DNA of 64,000 nucleotides from UBA7236 sp044227505. GTDB lineage: Bacteria; Bacteroidota; Bacteroidia; Chitinophagales; BACL12. Below, piece by piece: positions 26,336-36,218 of this stretch. Under the pieces are notes generated by a model that saw only the letters and a program-made list of their open reading frames with translations, was not told where the DNA came from and searched no databases. Positions within the stretch are counted from its first letter, which is position 1. Every line of letters starts with the position of its first letter. The position numbers were made by a program, and so were the translations under genes. The stretch spans positions 1 through 64,000 of the forward strand of contig JBGAWP010000001.1 of assembly GCA_044227505.1 (NCBI GenBank), in the 5' to 3' direction.

Positions 26336-26491
26336 ATGAAATCTAGATCATTTACGCTACAAGAATATTCTGGTTTTGCTACTGCTTTTTTATTAATTAA
26401 TGCAAATTCTAAATCAAACATTCGAAAACTCCTCTATCCTCAACTGCATCTCCTCCCAAACTTCCATTTTTTTAGCATGGCTGTCTTTTAG
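26336..26491 (+). pseudogene. Truncated N-terminus of a third paralogue
   Basis: A 51-codon ORF, MKSRSFTLQEYSGFATAFLL then INANSKSN, matches the start of the gene just upstream (MKTNKFKIADYAKIAAVLLF, then ANTKTN) in pattern. After SKSN it runs into the 3' end of the ABC-F gene on the other strand and the similarity ends. It looks like the first 28 residues of a deleted family member. Overlap with the ABC-F coding end (from 26414) argues that the gene was cut by a rearrangement here. Confidence 0.55.
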
Positions 26492-28357
26492 ATTATTGTA
26501 CTTAGCAAAAACATCAGCAGTATTCGGCAGATTATAAAACTCCGGATTATTCATTTTCTTTTCTATTTCGGTGATCTCTGTTTCGAAGGATGCGATCTCT
26601 TTTTCTGTTTTTTCTATATCTTTTTTCAATTTGACAAGTTCGCGCTCCTTGTTTTTTTTGTCTTCGAAATTTTCTTTTGTTGCGGCAACTAAAACTGGAG
26701 TTTCTTTTTTCTTAATCGGTTTTTCTACTTTCTCCAATTCCGCTAGGGAAGTTATTTTTTTGGCTTCCAGATAATCGTATATATCGCCTATATGTTCTTT
26801 GATGCCTTTATTTTTAAATTCAAAAACGCGATTCGTTATTCCCTTTAAAAAATCTCTGTCGTGGGAAACCACAATTACCGTTCCTTCAAAATTCTTTAAT
26901 GCATTTTTTAATACATCCTTGCTTCGCATGTCGAGGTGATTGGTAGGCTCATCCAGAATTAATAAATTGTATGGCTCCAATAATAATTTACACATGGCGA
27001 GTCGCGATTTTTCTCCTCCCGATAAAACCTTCACTTTTTTGAAGGAGGCTTCTCCGCCAAATAAAAATGCTCCAAGCAAAGTTCTGATATGCGAACGCAT
27101 TTCGCCGGCAGCCACTTTATCAATGGTATCAAATACTGTATCATCACCACTTAATGTTTCCGCCTGATTTTGTGCATAATACCCAAGATTAACATTATGT
27201 CCCAGTTCCATCTCCCCACTATATTTTTCCAAGCCGGCAATTATTTTCGATAAGGTTGATTTACCTTCCCCGTTCTTCCCTACAAATGCAATTTTATCTC
27301 CGCGGTGAATTTCAAAATCTATTTTATCGAGAATTAATTTTACATCATAAGTTTTAGAAAGATGTTTTCCTGTTACAACCGTTTTTCCGGAGCGCTGTGG
27401 TTTTGGAAAATAAAAGTGAATGGTTGCAGTTTCTTCATCATCCACTTCTATCTCTTCAATTTTATCTAATTTTTTTATAAGCGATTGTGCAAATTTTGCT
27501 TTATTTGCTTTTGCCCTGAATTTATCGATCAGTTTTTCAGTATGCTCAATATATTTTTCCTGATTTTTTTGCGCAGCTTTTTGCTGATCAATTCTTTCTT
27601 TTCTCAACTCTACGAACTGCGAATAATTTGCAGGATAATCGTATATTTTTTTACTTACGATCTCAATTGTTCTCCGTGTAACATTATCTAAAAATGTTCT
27701 GTCGTGGGAAACAATAATAATTGCTCCGGGATATGTTTCCAGATATTCCTCCAGCCATTGAATACTTTCAATATCCAAATGATTGGTAGGCTCATCCAAT
27801 AAAACCAATTCGGGTTTGCTCAACAGAATTTTTGCCAATTCAATACGCATTTGCCAACCACCGCTGAAAGTTTCCACCGGCATATTAAAATCCTCGCGCA
27901 TAAATCCCAATCCCATCAAAACCAATTCAATTTGTTTTTCGATGGTTGCAACATTTATGATCTCCAAACGATGCGAAACTTCCTGAATCTCATTTATCAG
28001 ATCGTGGTAAGAATCACTTTCATAATCGGTGCGCACGGTAAGTTCATGTTCTATCTGATGCATACGCGCATCCAATTGCAATGCTTCATTAAAGGCAGAC
28101 TGTGTTTCTTCAAACACAGTTTTACCCTTCATTTTGCTCAGATCCTGGTGCAAATAACCTATAAGGCTATCTTTTGGAAGAATTACCTGGCCACTATCGG
28201 GTTTTTGCAAGCCACTCAATATTTTTAAAAGTGTAGATTTTCCGGCCCCGTTTTTCCCCACCAAACCTACTCTGTCGTTCTCTTTTAAAGCGAATGTAAC
28301 CTCCTCAAATAAAAACTCACCACTGAAATGGATCGATAAATTTTGCACTGCTATCAT
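26414..28357 (-). CDS. ABC-F family ATPase (Uup/YheS-like)
   Basis: A cytoplasmic ATPase with two nucleotide-binding domains and no membrane part. ABC-F proteins act on the ribosome, in rescue, translation control or drug resistance. Domain 1 has GLVGKNGAGKST (about 32-43), FSGGWQMRIELAK and LLDEPTNHLDIES; domain 2 has FVGKNGEGKST, LSGGEKSRLAMCK and LILDEPTNHLDMRS. The charged linker between them (KERIDQQKAAQKNQEKY onward) is the P-site tRNA interacting motif region. A coiled-coil tail (about 560-647) marks Uup/YheS-type members. 647 residues is normal. It ends in the region of the truncated paralogue. Confidence 0.93.
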   Translation of the reverse strand: MIAVQNLSIHFSGEFLFEEVTFALKENDRVGLVGKNGAGKSTLLKILSGLQKPDSGQVILPKDSLIGYLHQDLSKMKGKTVFEETQSAFNEALQLDARMHQIEHELTVRTDYESDSYHDLINEIQEVSHRLEIINVATIEKQIELVLMGLGFMREDFNMPVETFSGGWQMRIELAKILLSKPELVLLDEPTNHLDIESIQWLEEYLETYPGAIIIVSHDRTFLDNVTRRTIEIVSKKIYDYPANYSQFVELRKERIDQQKAAQKNQEKYIEHTEKLIDKFRAKANKAKFAQSLIKKLDKIEEIEVDDEETATIHFYFPKPQRSGKTVVTGKHLSKTYDVKLILDKIDFEIHRGDKIAFVGKNGEGKSTLSKIIAGLEKYSGEMELGHNVNLGYYAQNQAETLSGDDTVFDTIDKVAAGEMRSHIRTLLGAFLFGGEASFKKVKVLSGGEKSRLAMCKLLLEPYNLLILDEPTNHLDMRSKDVLKNALKNFEGTVIVVSHDRDFLKGITNRVFEFKNKGIKEHIGDIYDYLEAKKITSLAELEKVEKPIKKKETPVLVAATKENFEDKKNKERELVKLKKDIEKTEKEIASFETEITEIEKKMNNPEFYNLPNTADVFAKYNNLKDSHAKKMEVWEEMQLRIEEFSNV

Positions 28358-28416
28358 GGTGCAAAGGTAAGGAGTATAACCTTTATATCGTTAAAGTATC
28401 TAAAACACAGGCTTTT

Positions 28417-30711
28417 TTATTGTTTTACGAAAGGATAATGCACGGGATCCTTTCCCGGAAATATCAAGGTTGCAGTATAGGAACCGTCAGCGAGATTTTC
28501 CACGGGCAGCGACAAATATCCAGATCCGGAGTAAATCATTTGTTCAGAAAAAACTACATGTCCCATAGAATTTATAATAGTTACATAAACTCCCTCCCCT
28601 GACAATAAATTTTTCATGGTAAATAAAATACTCCCGGTGGTTGGGTTTGGAAAAGGGTCATCAATAATTTCAGAAACCTCCACCGAAATAGCATCCGAAT
28701 AATTAATGCTGCCATCGATATCTACTTGTCGAAGCCGATAATAATCCACACCCGGAACAGGAGTTTCATCAATAGCGGAATAATTGGTTTCCTTTTGTTC
28801 TTGACCTTGTGCCTGAACCGTTTCAATGGAAATAAATTCGCCGTCTGTATTGCGTTCCACAACAAAATAATCGTTATTAATTTCCGATTCTGTTGACCAT
28901 TCCAGAATCACAATCCCGTTTTTAAATTCGCCGTCAAAACTTGTAAGTGTTATGGGCAACAAACAATTATCTGCTATTAGTGTAAATGTTGCTGTTCGTG
29001 TAACATTGCAGGCATCGGTAACAAGACAGGTATAAACAAAGGTGCCGTTCACACAAGAAAAAACTGTGGTATCAGAACCCGTTCCACCGCCGGTCCATAA
29101 ATAAGTATACGGCGGTACACCGTAAAGTGGATTTGGGTCCAACACAAAATCATCACAACAAAAAGCATCATTATAGGTAATTGACCCGCTTCCGTCAACT
29201 ACATCACCAAGGGTTTCAAGATTATGCCCTGTGAGTGTTATTGACCAGGTATTTGCATTCATACGTTGGCAAGGAACAGCAGCGCCAACCGGGCAATCGC
29301 CATTTGCGTTACAATAACAATAACTCGCACGCATTTGAAATGGAATTGAACCTGAACATTTTGGAGTGAGACAGGAAACCAGCGCAAAAAGGTCATAATT
29401 AACTGCAGTGCAGGTTCCAATTCCGGCAAATGGCCAACAACTCCAGAATAAAGGAGCCGGCGGAGAAAACACATCGCAGGAATCTGACCACATTCTGAAA
29501 CCGGCATCTGCCATCCAGCAAGCACCAACACAAGTTCCGGCAACAGTTATTGCCTGCGAGGAAAACGTACCTGCGGTGAGGGTGCAATTTGGTGGTAATA
29601 TCACATCTAATGTGTATGAGCAATAGGTTGCAGCTCCGCACCATTCACCATTGTATTTGAATTTAATAACAGAACCATACATGGCAGTAGAAGTTACCAA
29701 GGGGTCTATAACAACCGGATACACAAGTTCGGGTTCGTTAAGCCAATTTCCTGAAATTAAAATTGTAAGATTTTTTGAAATGGAGTCATATATATATTCA
29801 GGACTATATTCATGAATTCCAATGGAGTCGCGACTTGTTAAGGTCACGTATTTACTGTCGTAGGCAATAGCCCTTCCAATTTCAAACCCATATAATTCTG
29901 CTTCTGTGGAAGCCGAATTAATTGTTCCTATCCATCCTTTTTCCCCAAACCACCCGGTTCCGTAGCCGACAGCAAAATTTTCCGGTAGAATTATTTGATC
30001 TGTAATTGCGAGATATCCATCAGTGATTCCCAAAGGGTTTTTAATGATAAAATTTGTTTTGATCATATTAAGATCAAAGGTTATTTCCATATCCATTTCG
30101 GGCCAAACATCCTTTACATATATACCATGATCACCTATGGTATAATTCGACCAATTTGCACTTCCAATAATAATTGTGTCACCACCCGGTAATAAATGTT
30201 TCAACTTTAATGCATTATTAAAAGCGAAACGCTCGCCATTCACAATAAAAGCTGTTTGATTTACATTGAGATCCACTAACGTAGGGGTTGCCTGATTTTT
30301 TGCAATATAAAGGTTGGCGGAATCTTGCTGAAGCCGGCGGTCAAAAGAAATAAACCGACCCATTTCATCCATATAATGAATTGCATCGAAAGCGGTTTGT
30401 TTGTAAAAGGTATTTCCGTTAGTTCCGCTTCTTACAAAATATCTGGAATCCGGTGTTCTTCTGTCAATCAGTTCCACACAATCATAACAGGGTGTATTTT
30501 CAGGCAATATTCCGAATTCGGGATGAGTATAAACGGAGGAGTCAGAGAGATCTAATAGCTCCTGCGTAATGTTAGGGGTTCTGGGGTCGAAGGAGTAAAG
30601 GTTAGGCTCCCACACCTCCATACTTTGTCCGAAAATATTTCTTGAGGAGATTAGAAATAGGTTCAAAAACAGTACTATCCCCAAAAGGCCGATAGTGTTG
30701 TGGTTTTTCAT
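28417..30711 (-). CDS. Large secreted protein with T9SS type A domain
   Basis: A putative surface protein of 764 residues from the ATG at 30711; the frame extends six codons upstream. Start MKNHNTIGLLGIVLFLNLFL is a good signal peptide. Residues about 150-320 contain a beta-rich region, and about 340-500 are Cys-rich (CTLTAGTFSSQ, CVGACWMAD, YCYCNANGDC). A PKD-like segment (GVPPYTYLWTGGG) follows, then the segment with ITLTSFDGEFKNGIVILEW and NNDYFVVERNTDG, a fibronectin-like module that precedes T9SS domains, and the type A signal (DPFPNPTTGSILF). No enzymatic motif is visible. An adhesive or structural role is only inferred. Confidence 0.82.
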   Translation of the reverse strand: MKNHNTIGLLGIVLFLNLFLISSRNIFGQSMEVWEPNLYSFDPRTPNITQELLDLSDSSVYTHPEFGILPENTPCYDCVELIDRRTPDSRYFVRSGTNGNTFYKQTAFDAIHYMDEMGRFISFDRRLQQDSANLYIAKNQATPTLVDLNVNQTAFIVNGERFAFNNALKLKHLLPGGDTIIIGSANWSNYTIGDHGIYVKDVWPEMDMEITFDLNMIKTNFIIKNPLGITDGYLAITDQIILPENFAVGYGTGWFGEKGWIGTINSASTEAELYGFEIGRAIAYDSKYVTLTSRDSIGIHEYSPEYIYDSISKNLTILISGNWLNEPELVYPVVIDPLVTSTAMYGSVIKFKYNGEWCGAATYCSYTLDVILPPNCTLTAGTFSSQAITVAGTCVGACWMADAGFRMWSDSCDVFSPPAPLFWSCWPFAGIGTCTAVNYDLFALVSCLTPKCSGSIPFQMRASYCYCNANGDCPVGAAVPCQRMNANTWSITLTGHNLETLGDVVDGSGSITYNDAFCCDDFVLDPNPLYGVPPYTYLWTGGGTGSDTTVFSCVNGTFVYTCLVTDACNVTRTATFTLIADNCLLPITLTSFDGEFKNGIVILEWSTESEINNDYFVVERNTDGEFISIETVQAQGQEQKETNYSAIDETPVPGVDYYRLRQVDIDGSINYSDAISVEVSEIIDDPFPNPTTGSILFTMKNLLSGEGVYVTIINSMGHVVFSEQMIYSGSGYLSLPVENLADGSYTATLIFPGKDPVHYPFVKQ

Positions 30712-30778
30712 AAATAATAGGTAGCACAAGGGTTTAATAATCCTATAGATCGCTATTTTTACATAAAATTAATTTTTT

Positions 30779-31447
30779 ATGTCACAAATTCAAAGGGAAA
30801 CCATTAAATTTTTACAGTTATTAGATAAAAACAACAACAAACCCTGGTTTGAGCAGCACAGACCTGAGTTTGAGGCTGCAAAAGCCAATTTTTTAGACTT
30901 TAATACCGAGTTGATATCCAAAATGCAAAAAATGGATAATTCGCTTCATGGATTGGATCCCAAAAAAACAGTATTCAGGATCAACAGGGATGTGCGATTT
31001 TCGAAGGATAAAAGTCCCTATAAAAATAATATGGGTACTGCCATGAGTAAAGGCGGAAAAAATATGATGACCGCAGGTTATTACTTTCATTTACAACCCG
31101 GAAATAAATCTTTTGCAGCAATTGGATCCTATATGCCGGCACCGGATATTTTACAAAATATAAGGCAAGAAATTGATTATGATCTTGCAGCATTTAAAAA
31201 AATAATTCAGGCAGCATCCTTCAAAAAATATTTTGATGGATTTGATGATATCGAAAGATTAAAAACAGTGCCGAAAGGATATACAGCAGATAATCCGGCA
31301 ATTGAATATTTAAAGAACAGGAGTTTTGTTGTGTCAAAATATTATACCGATAAAGAAATTCTATCGGCTGATTTTATATCTGAATTACTTAAATGTTATA
31401 AAGCAGCCTACCCATTGGTTTTATTTTTACACAGAGCAGAAAAGTGA
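30779..31447 (+). CDS. DUF2461 / TIGR02453 family protein
   Basis: A 222-residue cytoplasmic protein. The motifs LLDKNNNKPWFEQHRPEFE (about 13-31), KTVFRINRDVRFSKDKSPYK (about 63-82) and YYFHLQPGNKSFAAIGSYMP are the conserved blocks of the family. Its biochemical role is unknown. Length is normal. It is divergent from the large T9SS gene and not clearly in an operon; the type B protein follows after 48 bases. Confidence 0.92.
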   Translation: MSQIQRETIKFLQLLDKNNNKPWFEQHRPEFEAAKANFLDFNTELISKMQKMDNSLHGLDPKKTVFRINRDVRFSKDKSPYKNNMGTAMSKGGKNMMTAGYYFHLQPGNKSFAAIGSYMPAPDILQNIRQEIDYDLAAFKKIIQAASFKKYFDGFDDIERLKTVPKGYTADNPAIEYLKNRSFVVSKYYTDKEILSADFISELLKCYKAAYPLVLFLHRAEK

Positions 31448-31495
31448 TTAAACTCCTATTTTAATAATAAAAAAATCATTACTTTCATCCTCGAA

Positions 31496-33358
31496 ATGCG
31501 CAGTCTCCTTCTTTTAATAATTATTAGCTTTTTATTCAGTGTCAATTTTGCACAAAGTATTATTGCATATCCTGATACAATAATTTGCAGCGCTGAACCG
31601 GTATGGTTATATGCAACGGTTGACGGAAGTTATGGAACAGAAGAATATACCTACGAATCGCTGCCCTTTGCACCTGAACCGATTTCAGGGTCGGTGCATA
31701 ATATGGTTGATGATACACATGTAGGACCTTTTTCAATAGGATTTGATTTTTGTTTTTTCGGAGAGATCTACACGCAGTTTTATATTGCATCCAATGGATG
31801 GATCAGTTTTTTAAACCCTTCGGGAGCAATGGATGTGAACTGGACACCCGATGGTCCGATACCGGATGCAGCAGCAGGTGTGCCAAAAGCGGCAATTTTT
31901 AGCCCCTGGACAGACTGGCATTCAGGATTATGCACAAATTGTATATTTCATGAGGTGGTTGGGACTGCCCCCAACAGAAAATTGATTGTGAGTTGGGAAG
32001 ATGTACCATTATTTTCCTGCACAGGATTTGAAGGCACCTTTCAGATCGTTTTACACGAAACAACGAATCAAATTGAAAATCATTTAACCTCTGTGGATGT
32101 TTGTCCGGGTTGGGATCTTGGAATTGCAACGCAGGGTATTTTGAATGAAGATGGAACACAGGGTTATGCCATAGCCGGCAGAAATGCTACCAACTGGTCT
32201 GCAACAAATGAAACCTGGGTATGGTTGCCAAGTGCCATAACATGGTATGAAACTGCAACTGGTACCGAGATCGGAACGGGAGATAGCATAGAAGTTTCAC
32301 CTGCAGCCACCACTACTTACACAGCGGAGGTATTATTATGCGACGGAACAACACTCTCGGATGATGTGACCGTTACGATAGTTACTCCCTACGATGTTAC
32401 TGTTGATGTTCAAAATATTACCTGTAACGGCGATGCCAATGCATGGATAGATGTGGATGTAACAGGAAATGTTAATCCTATTACCTATTCGTGGTCTACC
32501 GGCGATACTACCGACAGTATATATGGTCTTGAACCCGGTGTTTACACAATTACCATTCAGGAGGTGGATGGATGTGCTTATTTTGAGGAGATCATTATCA
32601 CAGAACCACCGTTGTTAACCCTTGATACTATATTAACTGGTGATATTACTTGTTTTGGAGGTAATGATGGTGTTGTTGAGCTGGATCCAACTGGCGGGGT
32701 TGCTCCTTATTTGTTTAGTTTCGATGGAGTAAGCTGGCAAACCGACAGCAATTTTACAACCATGTATGCAGGAGTATACACTTTTTATGTTAAGGATGCT
32801 TTTGGCTGCACGGTCACTTTCAGCACCGTAGTTCTCGACCAACCGGCTCCAATTATTGTTGATGCAGGCTCTAACCACACTGTGGCTTATGGGAGCTCGG
32901 TAGTTCTGGAAGCTACCTCGCCCTCCGATCCTATAACTTCAATTGAATGGTCGCCAACTGACGGGTTGAGTTGCACCGACTGCATGCAACCTGTAGCTTC
33001 ACCAACCTTCAATACTACTTATTATATTACTATTACCGACGAAAACGGATGCACAGCAACTGATTCGGTAATTGTTTGGGTGGATATTGATTTTAATGTA
33101 CCAAATGCTTTTACTCCAAATGGAGATGGGTTAAACGACCTGTTTAATATACAAACGGAACTCCTTATTTCTTACAGTATCACTATTTATAACCGTTGGG
33201 GTTCTGTTATATTCGCTTCAAATGATATAAGAATAGGCTGGGATGGCAATTTTCAGGGTAAACCACAGGAGATCGGGGTTTACATGTATGAGATCAAGTC
33301 CGTTTCCACCCTTAATTTGCCCATCTCAAAAACGGGTACCATAACACTTTTGCGTTAG
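31496..33358 (+). CDS. Adhesin-like protein with SprB repeats and type B (gliding) T9SS domain
   Basis: A 620-residue secreted protein. After the signal peptide (about 1-20), residues 25-265 are a beta-rich region that contains an immunoglobulin-like part (CSAEPVWLYATVDG, SPAATTTYTAEVLLC). Two SprB-like repeats follow: VQNITCNGDANAWIDVD (about 305) and LTGDITCFGGNDGVVELD (about 378). A PKD-type stretch comes next, and the gliding-associated CHU_C type B signal ends the protein (VPNAFTPNGDGLNDLFNIQ, YNRWGSVIF, GVYMYEI). Type B signals usually need SprF-like partners for secretion; none are in this window. Surface adhesion is inferred from repeats of this kind. Confidence 0.92.
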   Translation: MRSLLLLIIISFLFSVNFAQSIIAYPDTIICSAEPVWLYATVDGSYGTEEYTYESLPFAPEPISGSVHNMVDDTHVGPFSIGFDFCFFGEIYTQFYIASNGWISFLNPSGAMDVNWTPDGPIPDAAAGVPKAAIFSPWTDWHSGLCTNCIFHEVVGTAPNRKLIVSWEDVPLFSCTGFEGTFQIVLHETTNQIENHLTSVDVCPGWDLGIATQGILNEDGTQGYAIAGRNATNWSATNETWVWLPSAITWYETATGTEIGTGDSIEVSPAATTTYTAEVLLCDGTTLSDDVTVTIVTPYDVTVDVQNITCNGDANAWIDVDVTGNVNPITYSWSTGDTTDSIYGLEPGVYTITIQEVDGCAYFEEIIITEPPLLTLDTILTGDITCFGGNDGVVELDPTGGVAPYLFSFDGVSWQTDSNFTTMYAGVYTFYVKDAFGCTVTFSTVVLDQPAPIIVDAGSNHTVAYGSSVVLEATSPSDPITSIEWSPTDGLSCTDCMQPVASPTFNTTYYITITDENGCTATDSVIVWVDIDFNVPNAFTPNGDGLNDLFNIQTELLISYSITIYNRWGSVIFASNDIRIGWDGNFQGKPQEIGVYMYEIKSVSTLNLPISKTGTITLLR

Positions 33359-33604
33359 TTTGTGCATAATGCGGACCCATTTGATGCACTTGATAATTAA
33401 TTGGTTGCATGGGTGCAAAATTTTTTTTAATTTTTTTTTGGTTTTCTCATTTTTAACCATAGCTTTGTTTCAATTAATTGCGAGAGTAAGAGGCAATGGT
33501 TTTTTTTAATAAGTTAAAATCATGGTCTGATTAACTAAAAATAGGTAAAGAATGCCTTTATTTTTAAAATTTCGCAAAAAAAATTGACAAAATTGCAACT
33601 CCGA
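33359..33604. other. AT-rich intergenic region before the OmpA porin
   Basis: No ORF and no repeat. It contains several A and T runs, up to nine T in a row near 33430. These may reduce read-through from upstream, but no stem precedes them. Confidence 0.45.
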
Positions 33605-33636
33605 TTTGCATAAGAACAATAGGGGTTATAGTTTTG
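33605..33636 (+). promoter_or_regulatory. Bacteroidota-type promoter of the OmpA porin
   Basis: TTTG (33605-33608), a 20-base spacer and TAGTTTTG (33629-33636) match the consensus fully. The ATG at 33702 leaves a leader of about 60 bases, as expected for a strongly expressed outer membrane protein. Confidence 0.7.
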
Positions 33637-33701
33637 CCGTCATATTAGATTATTTTATACATTATAGAATTTAAAATATTATTAACTTTAATTAATACGT
33701 C

Positions 33702-35297
33702 ATGATTAGTAGAAAACTCACGTTAGTGGTATTGTTGCTGGTTGGCATCATTACCTTTGGCCAAAGCCAAAATTCTCCATTTCCTCCAAAACCTGCCAAC
33801 AAATGGCAAATTGGATTGAATCTTGGAGTTCCCCAGATTCTGGGTGATATTAAATCTGAACCTTTTGGTGGTAACCACACTCCTGCTTTTGGTGTTGGTT
33901 TAAACGTTCGTAAAAGTTTAGGCTACCTTTTATCTATGCGTTTGCATGGTATGTATGGTAATGCTTACGGACAGGATTTCATCCAGGGTTCTTATGCGTT
34001 TAACAAAACACTCAATGGTGCTTTTGCAAACAGCACGAATGAGAATTACTCAACAGGTGCCGATTATACCGGTAACGTTTGGGTACCAAACTATAAAACT
34101 CAAATGGGCCACGGATCATTGGATCTGATGGTTAACATAAACAATCTTAACTTCCACACAGCATCTTCTAAATTCTTAGTATATGCATTTGTTGGAGTAG
34201 GTGGTTTCATATTTAATACGAAGATGGATGCGTTGAATGGTGATACACCATATGACTACGCAGCTATTCTTGGAGCTTTCGGTTCTCAGAACACATCAGA
34301 AAAAGAGCGTATCGATGCGATACATGCTGTATTGGATGGTGAATATGAAACGCAAGCTGAAATTGCGACACCTGCAGCACGTGAAGAAGGTGAAGTAAGA
34401 GGAACATGGGTACGTAACCCAAGTATCTCCGGTGGTTTCGGTATGTCTTACAGAATCGGAGCAAACATGGAGATCGGTTTAGAACACAGAGCTTCTCATT
34501 ACTTCGACGACTTAGCAGATGGTCAGCGTTGGGAATTGGATGGTGACTACACAGATCACTATGACATGTTCCAATACACTAACCTTACCTTCGGTATCAA
34601 CTTAGGTAAAGCAGATGCAGTAGATCCACTTTGGGAAATGAACCCTCTTGCATACTTATATGAGGAAATTGCTAAAATTGATGTTGATGAATTATTAAAA
34701 GATTCTGACAACGACGGTGTTCTTGATCGTTTAGATAAAGAACCAAATACTGCAGAAGGAACTCCGGTTGATACACATGGTGTTAGCTTGGATTCAGATA
34801 AAGATGGTTGCCCGGATTCAGAAGATCCTGAACCATATTCATCTCCGGTTCTTCCTATGGAAAATTGCCAGAACGTTCACGTAACAATGACTGAAGTAAA
34901 AGCTTATGTTGACAAAGCAATTGCTGACATAGGACCTGGTAAAGGTGGTGCGAGCGATTGGATCTTACCTTACATATTCTTCGACTTAAATAAATATGAA
35001 ATCCGTCCGGATGCAGTACCTACCTTAAATCAGGTTGCTGAGATCATGAACAGATATACAAAATTAGAAGTAGAAGTTGTTGGTCACACTGATACTCAAG
35101 GTAGTGAATCAATGAATATGAAATTATCTGAAAATCGTTCTAAATCAGCTATCGCTTACCTTACTAAAAAAGGTGTATCTGAAAGCAGAATGAAAATCGT
35201 TTATAAAGGTGAAGGATCTGTTATCATCGAAAATGCTAATACTCCTGACGAACACCAAATGAATCGTCGTGTGGAATTCCACATCATTAAGAATTAA
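33702..35297 (+). CDS. OmpA-family outer membrane protein with TSP3 repeats
   Basis: A 531-residue outer membrane protein that anchors the membrane to peptidoglycan. It has a signal peptide (1-22), an N-terminal beta-barrel (about 30-310), a calcium-binding thrombospondin type 3 segment (SDNDGVLDRLDKEPN and SDKDGCPDSEDPEP, about 328-378), and an OmpA C-terminal domain (about 410-531). The peptidoglycan-contact residues are present: GHTDTQGS and LSENRSKSAIAYL. Codon choice looks more uniform than in neighbours, which suggests high expression. A hairpin terminator follows. A shortened paralogue follows in the same orientation. Confidence 0.95.
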   Translation: MISRKLTLVVLLLVGIITFGQSQNSPFPPKPANKWQIGLNLGVPQILGDIKSEPFGGNHTPAFGVGLNVRKSLGYLLSMRLHGMYGNAYGQDFIQGSYAFNKTLNGAFANSTNENYSTGADYTGNVWVPNYKTQMGHGSLDLMVNINNLNFHTASSKFLVYAFVGVGGFIFNTKMDALNGDTPYDYAAILGAFGSQNTSEKERIDAIHAVLDGEYETQAEIATPAAREEGEVRGTWVRNPSISGGFGMSYRIGANMEIGLEHRASHYFDDLADGQRWELDGDYTDHYDMFQYTNLTFGINLGKADAVDPLWEMNPLAYLYEEIAKIDVDELLKDSDNDGVLDRLDKEPNTAEGTPVDTHGVSLDSDKDGCPDSEDPEPYSSPVLPMENCQNVHVTMTEVKAYVDKAIADIGPGKGGASDWILPYIFFDLNKYEIRPDAVPTLNQVAEIMNRYTKLEVEVVGHTDTQGSESMNMKLSENRSKSAIAYLTKKGVSESRMKIVYKGEGSVIIENANTPDEHQMNRRVEFHIIKN

Positions 35298-35327
35298 TAC
35301 TGATATATACATATAATCATGACAGCC

Positions 35328-35360
35328 AAAGGGGTGGAGTTAAATCCACCCCTTTTTTTT
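35328..35360 (+). terminator. Rho-independent terminator after the OmpA porin
   Basis: GGGGTGGA (35331-35338) pairs with TCCACCCC (35345-35352) around GTTAAA, with eight T directly after. It is one of the strongest terminators in the window. Confidence 0.9.
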
Positions 35361-35390
35361 ATCACAGAGTGGACAAGGGATCGCGGATTT

Positions 35391-35485
35391 TGGATCGCGG
35401 ATTTAAGGGGGATTTCGCGGATTGCGCGGATTTTGGTTTTGGATCGCGGATTTTATGGGGATTTCGCGGATTGCGCGGATTTTGG
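35391..35485. repeat. Two tandem copies of a 46-49-bp GCGGATT-rich unit
   Basis: Two nearly identical units begin TGGATCGCGGATTT (35391 and 35440) and each ends with GATTTCGCGGATTGCGCGGA then TTTTGG. A partial copy precedes them. The unit is built from GCGGATT pieces. It lies between the porin terminator and the shortened paralogue. Confidence 0.8.
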
Positions 35486-35525
35486 GTTGTTGAAGTAATT
35501 ATTTAGTTTTATATGGATTTAGATA

Positions 35526-36218
35526 ATGTTTAGAATATTAATCATATCTGTAGTATTTTTTGTTTGTACTTCTGTTAATGGGCAGAATCAAAATGGGGAG
35601 GAGAAAAAAATTCCGCATTTGTATTTTCCTTATGAGCAGGTGGAGAAAAATTCGGTGCAGGATAGATCTGCTTCAAATATTATGGATACCGACAATGATG
35701 GTGTGCTTGATGAATTTGATAAGGAAATAAATTCTCCTCTAGGTTTTCCTGTTGATGTGTTTGGTGTTTCGATGGATAGTGATAAGGATGGTTGTTTGGA
35801 TGCTGAGGATCCGGAACCTTTGTCGTCACAGGTTTTGCCTATCGAGAATTGTGTAACCGTTATTCAAACTATTTGTGGTTATAAATGCGGGGGGAGCTCG
35901 GGATTTGCCGATTTGTGCATTCCGACTTTGTTTTTTGAAAAAAGTTCTGTGGATATTGCTGAAGAATCTGTTATTAATTTAAGATCAGTTTTTGAACTAA
36001 TGGATAGATATCCAAAATTAAAAATGGCAATTATTGGTAATTCAACCGTCTATTCTGATGAAGTTATAACATTAGAAAGAATAAAATTTGTAACGCAATA
36101 TTTATTAGACAAAGGGATATCGGAAGAGCGGTTGATTATAATGCAAAATAAATATAAAGTAAAAAATTCTACTACCGATATGTTGGATTCTAATGTAGCC
36201 TTTAATGTAATTCAATAA
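35526..36218 (+). CDS. Shortened OmpA-like paralogue with altered peptidoglycan motif
   Basis: A 230-residue exported protein. It has a signal peptide (MFRILIISVVFFVC), TSP3-like repeats (DTDNDGVLDEFDKEIN, DSDKDGCLDAEDPEP) closely like those of the porin 300 bp upstream, and a diverged OmpA-type C-terminus. The barrel is missing. The porin's GHTDTQGS reads GNSTVYSD here, so the Asp that contacts diaminopimelate is lost, while the Arg in LERIKFVTQYL is kept. It probably arose by partial duplication of the porin gene. It may have lost peptidoglycan binding. Confidence 0.8.
   Translation: MFRILIISVVFFVCTSVNGQNQNGEEKKIPHLYFPYEQVEKNSVQDRSASNIMDTDNDGVLDEFDKEINSPLGFPVDVFGVSMDSDKDGCLDAEDPEPLSSQVLPIENCVTVIQTICGYKCGGSSGFADLCIPTLFFEKSSVDIAEESVINLRSVFELMDRYPKLKMAIIGNSTVYSDEVITLERIKFVTQYLLDKGISEERLIIMQNKYKVKNSTTDMLDSNVAFNVIQ

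Noticed and set aside
27851..28228. 125-codon plus-strand ORF antisense to the ABC-F gene
   Set aside because: It is a shadow of a strongly supported gene and has no recognisable feature.
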